Positions 19,986-23,328 of a DNA stretch of 23,328 bases are shown here, piece by piece. This stretch comes from CAZWUK01 sp964636685. Its GTDB lineage: Bacteria; Bacillota; Clostridia; Christensenellales; CAG-138. The notes under the pieces are model-generated. The model saw only the letters and a program-made list of their open reading frames with translations, did no database searches and was not told the DNA's origin. The first letter of the stretch is position 1; every line of letters starts with the position of its first letter. A program made the translations under genes and the position numbers. The stretch is taken from the NCBI GenBank assembly GCA_964636685.1, contig CAZWUK010000036.1:1-23328 (forward strand), in the 5' to 3' direction.

Positions 19986-21563
19986 TCAAATTCCGCTGGC
20001 ACCGTAGTTCTTGAGAACGCGTGCAGAGGGATCGTCCACGTTGCAGCCTTCCCAGCTTTTGTTGGGCATCCAGAAATACACAACCATCTCTGCCTGACCG
20101 GGATAGTATTTTTCAAAGATTTCGCGGTAAAGCAGCGACTCCTTTGTAAACGGCGTTGCAAACGCATACTTATTGCAGCGGTCTTGGAATGCTTCGTCGG
20201 AATAGTGGGAAGAAGCATATTCTTTGAGATCGTCAACCATGGAGTGACCGACCGCGTCTGAAAAGGCCGCTTTTTCTCGCATGAGGAGCGATTCGGGCAG
20301 ATAATCGCCGGCAAATGCCTGCCGCAGCAGGTACTTTCCTTTGCCGTAAGTGTTGCGCTTTTTCTCCGGATCGATGGACATGACGTACTTCACAAAATCC
20401 AGATCGCCGAACGGAACGCGCGCCTCGATGGAGTTTGCGCTGATGCAACGATCCGCGCGCAGTACATCATACATATGAAGCTCGCGGATTCGCTTTTCGG
20501 CTTCCTGCTGGAAAGCTTCCGCGGACGGGGCAAAGTCGGTGTACTTGTAGCCAAACAGCTCGTCGGAGATCTCGCCGGTCAAAAGAACGCGCACATCCGT
20601 TGTTTCGTGAATGGCCTTGCACAACAGATACATGCCCATGCTGGCACGAATGGTGGTAATATCATACGTTCCCAGCGTGTAGATCACCTCGTCGAGCGCT
20701 GCGAGCACGTCCTCTCTTGTCATATAGATCTCGGTGTGATCGCTGCCGATATAGTCGGCGGCCTGACGGGCATATTTTAGGTCGATGGCGTCCTCCCGCA
20801 TACCGATGGCAAACGTACGAATGGGTTTTTTGAGCAGCTTTGCCGCAACCGCGCACACAAGCGAGCTGTCCAGACCGCCGCTGAGCAGGAATCCCAGCGG
20901 TGCATCGGCGTCGAGACGCTTTTCAATGCCTGCGACCAGCTTGTCGTGAATCATCTTCTCGATGGTGGGCAGATCGTCATGGCATACGGCATCGACCTTT
21001 GCAATGTCCAAATAGCATACGAATTTCCCGTCCATGTAATAGTGTCCCGGTGGGAACGGGAGAATTTTGCCGCAAAGACCCAGTAGGTTTTTCGGTTCGC
21101 TGGCAAACAGAATATGTCCGCTTTCCGAATAGCCGTAGTACAGCGGACGAATGCCGATGGGATCGCGCGCGGCGAGAAACCGATCGCGCTTCTCATCGTA
21201 CAGGATCATGGCAAATTCCGCGTCCAGCCGGGAAAACATTTTCACGCCGTATTCCAGATAGAGCGGCAGCAGCAGCTCACAGTCGGACTCGCTCTCGAAT
21301 TTGTACTTGCCGGAAAGCTTTTTCTTCAGCTTCCGAAAGCCGTACAATTCGCCGTTGCAGACCACCGTGCAGCCCTTTCTCGAAAATGGCTGCATGCCGG
21401 ATTCGTCCAGTCCCATGATTGCAAGCCGGTGAAACATCAGGTATCCGCCTTTGACCTCCAGAGTACGGGCCATGTCCGGCCCGCGGGACGTTGTTTTTTC
21501 AAAGCCTGCGACCAGTTTGTCCAAAGAAATGTCCTTTGCCGAGTAACCAAAGATTGAGCACAT
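19986..21563 (-). CDS. asnB: Asparagine synthetase B (glutamine-hydrolysing)
   Basis: This enzyme makes asparagine from aspartate, ATP and glutamine. The N-terminal class II glutaminase domain starts with the catalytic Cys2 (MCSIFGYS). It has RGPD at 27-30, FHRLAIMG at about 43-50 and CNGELYGF at about 69-76. The synthetase domain has the PP-loop SGGLDSS at 228-234 and the aspartyl-AMP region LLTGEISDELFGY. The 525-aa length fits the bacterial AsnB-1 type. The start must be the ATG at 21561-21563, since Cys2 has to be exposed by Met removal; GGAGG lies 8 nt upstream, and the earlier in-frame GTG is part of the ribosome-binding region. It is monocistronic, controlled by an Asn T-box leader, with a strong terminator. 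Confidence 0.95.
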   Translation of the reverse strand: MCSIFGYSAKDISLDKLVAGFEKTTSRGPDMARTLEVKGGYLMFHRLAIMGLDESGMQPFSRKGCTVVCNGELYGFRKLKKKLSGKYKFESESDCELLLPLYLEYGVKMFSRLDAEFAMILYDEKRDRFLAARDPIGIRPLYYGYSESGHILFASEPKNLLGLCGKILPFPPGHYYMDGKFVCYLDIAKVDAVCHDDLPTIEKMIHDKLVAGIEKRLDADAPLGFLLSGGLDSSLVCAVAAKLLKKPIRTFAIGMREDAIDLKYARQAADYIGSDHTEIYMTREDVLAALDEVIYTLGTYDITTIRASMGMYLLCKAIHETTDVRVLLTGEISDELFGYKYTDFAPSAEAFQQEAEKRIRELHMYDVLRADRCISANSIEARVPFGDLDFVKYVMSIDPEKKRNTYGKGKYLLRQAFAGDYLPESLLMREKAAFSDAVGHSMVDDLKEYASSHYSDEAFQDRCNKYAFATPFTKESLLYREIFEKYYPGQAEMVVYFWMPNKSWEGCNVDDPSARVLKNYGASGI

Positions 21564-21858
21564 AAAAAGCACCTCCGAATTGATCCCTAGCTATCCTAAA
21601 ATTTTAGGACGAATAGCCGGGAGATCCGCGGTGCCACCTAACTTACCGAAAAAACGGTCGCTTTTCGGGTTCAAAAAAACACTAATGGCTTAACGCGCCA
21701 TCCACGTCGCACATACTGCCGTTTGAAAACGGGTTCCGTTTGCTGCTCCGAAGTGTTATTCGCTCTGCCGCTGCTGCGGGGATTCCACCGTTTCCCGCTC
21801 TCTTGGAGTGTTGTACAGAGGTACTTGTCTTCCTCATCGCAAATTATATATTTTATAT
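21564..21858 (-). ncRNA. T-box leader riboswitch for asnB, Asn-specific
   Basis: The minus strand carries the T-box core AGGTGGCACCGCGG (21626-21639). In stem I there is an AGAGAG/GGTGGAA segment and a specifier region GAATAACACTTCGGAG, where AAC (21755-21757) is an asparagine codon, matching the downstream gene. Uncharged tRNA-Asn should pair with the specifier and the T-box bulge and allow expression. A long hairpin (21582-21626) follows the T-box. GCACC inside the T-box can pair with GGTGC in the ribosome-binding site, which is directly followed by five T before the ATG, so the terminator appears to include the Shine-Dalgarno sequence. Confidence 0.88.
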
Positions 21859-21864
21859 TCCCGC

Positions 21865-21893
21865 ATTTTACGCGCTCCGAAATCCGTTGTCAA
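21865..21893 (-). promoter_or_regulatory. Sigma-A promoter of the asnB T-box transcript
   Basis: TTGACA (21888-21893) and TAAAAT (21865-21870) are exactly 17 bp apart on the minus strand. The T-box stem I begins shortly after the expected start near 21858. The promoter of the divergent fumC gene must lie in the same 100-bp gap, but I could not identify it with confidence. Confidence 0.75.
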
Positions 21894-21959
21894 GAAAAAA
21901 ATATTCCCAAAGGCATTTTTTTTTGATACCATGATTTTTACAGGACTTAGGAGGCAGCG

Positions 21960-23328
21960 ATGGAATACAGGCTGGAACATGACAGCATGGGCGAGATGCG
22001 CGTACCCGCGGATCGGCTTTACGGTGCGCAGACACAGCGCAGCTTGGAGCATTTCTCCATAGGCGGGGAAACGATGCCCATGGAGGTCATCTACGCAATC
22101 GTGCAGATCAAAAAGGCGGTTGCCATGGCAAACGGTACGCTTGGAAAGCTCACCGATGTGCAAGCGGGCGCGATTTGCCGTGCGTGCGACCGCATTTTAC
22201 AGGGCGGCATGGAAAAAGAATTTCCGCTCTGCGTCTGGCAGACCGGCAGCGGAACGCAGACCAATATGAATGTCAACGAGGTGATCGCGCACATGGCGGC
22301 AGAGGACGGTGTGGCGCTGCACCCGAACGATCATGTCAATTTGGGGCAGAGCACCAACGATGTATTTCCGTCGGCACTCCATGTTGCCACGGTATTGTTG
22401 ACGGAAAAAAAGCTGCTGCCGGCAATGGAGCGTCTGGAAACGACGCTTTTTGACCAATCTTGCCGCTATCAATCGGTCGTAAAGCTTGGCAGAACACACT
22501 TGCAGGACGCAACGCCGATCACGCTGGGACAGGAAATTTCGGCGTGGCAGGAGATGGCGCGCTGCACACGGGAGATGATTGCTTCTGCCACAGAGCGGCT
22601 GCGCGCGCTTGCGCTTGGCGGCACGGCCGTTGGAACGGGGCTCAACGCCGATCCGAAGCTTTCCAAAACAGCATGCCAAAACCTGACCAAAATCTGCGGC
22701 ACAACGTTTTTTCCGGCAGAAAATAAATTTCACGCATTGTCATCGCGCGATGTGCTTTGCTTCTGGCACGGCGCGCTGCGGACGACGGCAGCGGATCTGT
22801 ATAAGCTTGCCAGCGATGTGCGACTGCTCGGCAGCGGACCGCGCAGCGGCATTGGCGAACTGGTGCTGCCTGCCAACGAACCGGGCAGCTCGATCATGCC
22901 GGGCAAGGTCAACCCTACCCAGTGCGAAGCGCTCACCATGGTGTGTGCGCGCGTGATGGGCAACGATGTTTCGGTGGGGATCGCAACATCACAGGGACAG
23001 CTGGAGTTGAACGTGTATTTGCCGCTCTTTGCGCGGGTTTGTACGGAGTCTGCAAGACTGCTCTCCGATGCGGTGGATAGCTTTGTGACGCACTGCCTCT
23101 CGGGAATCGTTCCGAATACGGCGCGCATCCGCGAAAATCTGGAGCGCTCGCTCATGCTCGTGACTGCGCTTTCGCCGCGCATTGGCTATGAAAATGCCGC
23201 AAAAGTGGCAAAGACGGCGCATGAAAACGGAACAACGCTGCAACAGGCGGCGGCAAAACTCGGGCTGCTCACGCCGGAGGAATTTGACCGTCTGGTCGAT
23301 CCGCTTGCGATGACAAATGTAAAGGGAT
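21960..23328 (+). CDS. fumC: Class II fumarate hydratase (partial, runs off the right edge)
   Basis: This enzyme interconverts fumarate and malate. The open frame from the ATG at 21960-21962 continues without a stop to the window end, giving 456 codons of a family usually about 460 long, so only a few residues should be missing. Signatures: WQTGSGTQTNMNVNEV at about 93-108, the substrate-site segment HVNLGQSTND at about 125-134, GRTHLQDATP at 177-186, and the fumarase/aspartase signature GSSIMPGKVNP at 309-319. GSGTQTNMNVNE and QLELNVY fit fumarase better than aspartase or argininosuccinate lyase. GGAGG lies 5 nt before the ATG. It is divergent from asnB. Confidence 0.94.
   Translation, partial: MEYRLEHDSMGEMRVPADRLYGAQTQRSLEHFSIGGETMPMEVIYAIVQIKKAVAMANGTLGKLTDVQAGAICRACDRILQGGMEKEFPLCVWQTGSGTQTNMNVNEVIAHMAAEDGVALHPNDHVNLGQSTNDVFPSALHVATVLLTEKKLLPAMERLETTLFDQSCRYQSVVKLGRTHLQDATPITLGQEISAWQEMARCTREMIASATERLRALALGGTAVGTGLNADPKLSKTACQNLTKICGTTFFPAENKFHALSSRDVLCFWHGALRTTAADLYKLASDVRLLGSGPRSGIGELVLPANEPGSSIMPGKVNPTQCEALTMVCARVMGNDVSVGIATSQGQLELNVYLPLFARVCTESARLLSDAVDSFVTHCLSGIVPNTARIRENLERSLMLVTALSPRIGYENAAKVAKTAHENGTTLQQAAAKLGLLTPEEFDRLVDPLAMTNVKG

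Noticed and set aside
22197..23243. Several minus-strand frames at the right end
   Set aside because: They are shadows of fumC, whose own frame is open to the window edge and carries all family signatures.
1..23328. CRISPR array, tRNA or rRNA gene
   Set aside because: No regularly spaced repeats were seen, and no cloverleaf or rRNA-like segment could be recognised by eye. A tRNA-finder run would be needed to exclude a divergent tRNA.

Overview
The window comes from a spore-forming, low-oxygen Firmicute of the Clostridia type, probably a gut member of the Oscillospiraceae/Christensenellaceae kind. The evidence is spoVT and a complete cotJABC spore-coat operon, strong GGAGG ribosome-binding sites, sigma-A promoters with 16-17 bp spacers, a T-box leader, iron-sulfur flavoenzymes, and a phosphorylase for mucin/milk-type galacto-N-biose sugars. 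Base composition is moderately GC-rich throughout, except for one clearly AT-rich cassette at about 18.8-19.7 kb. Genus-level placement is inference.

Layout. (1) 1-3060: a terminator from an upstream gene, then spoVT (minus) diverging from a membrane-bound CapD/EpsC-type UDP-sugar 4,6-dehydratase (plus). (2) 3172-10650: a minus-strand run of six genes read from one TetR-controlled promoter, in transcription order: tetR, an 888-residue Fe-S/FAD oxidoreductase, hypA, a polytopic membrane protein, a CrtI-like FAD oxidoreductase, and a 2Fe-2S/FAD ferredoxin reductase. The promoter carries an 11+3+11 perfect palindrome directly after its -10 box. I recognise each family but not the pathway. (3) 10638-10925: a remnant of an AraC-family regulator. 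(4) 11231-12416: cotJA-cotJB-cotJC with a sporulation-type promoter. (5) 12438-13465: an alpha/beta hydrolase with its terminator. (6) 13639-16040: a lone GH112 1,3-beta-galactosyl-N-acetylhexosamine phosphorylase with its own promoter and terminator. (7) 16049-18605: a metal-resistance operon (ArsR/SmtB-type repressor, free HMA metallochaperone, P1B-ATPase) with a well-formed operator. (8) 18665-19718: an AT-rich two-gene cassette (NUDIX hydrolase and a 23S-IVP-type four-helix-bundle protein) bordered by inverted repeats and hairpins. (9) 19890-21893: asnB under an Asn-specific T-box leader. (10) 21960 to the window end: fumC, nearly complete but cut by the edge.

How the parts work together. 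The metal operon is a self-contained sensor, chaperone and pump. The T-box couples asparagine synthetase to uncharged tRNA-Asn. The TetR operon looks like an inducible reductive pathway: NAD(P)H enters through two different iron-sulfur flavoproteins, a third flavoprotein probably acts on a hydrophobic polyene or alicyclic substrate, a membrane protein could be an anchor or transporter, and a nickel chaperone is present with no hydrogenase in view. That operon and the AT-rich cassette are the two places most likely to hold something undescribed.
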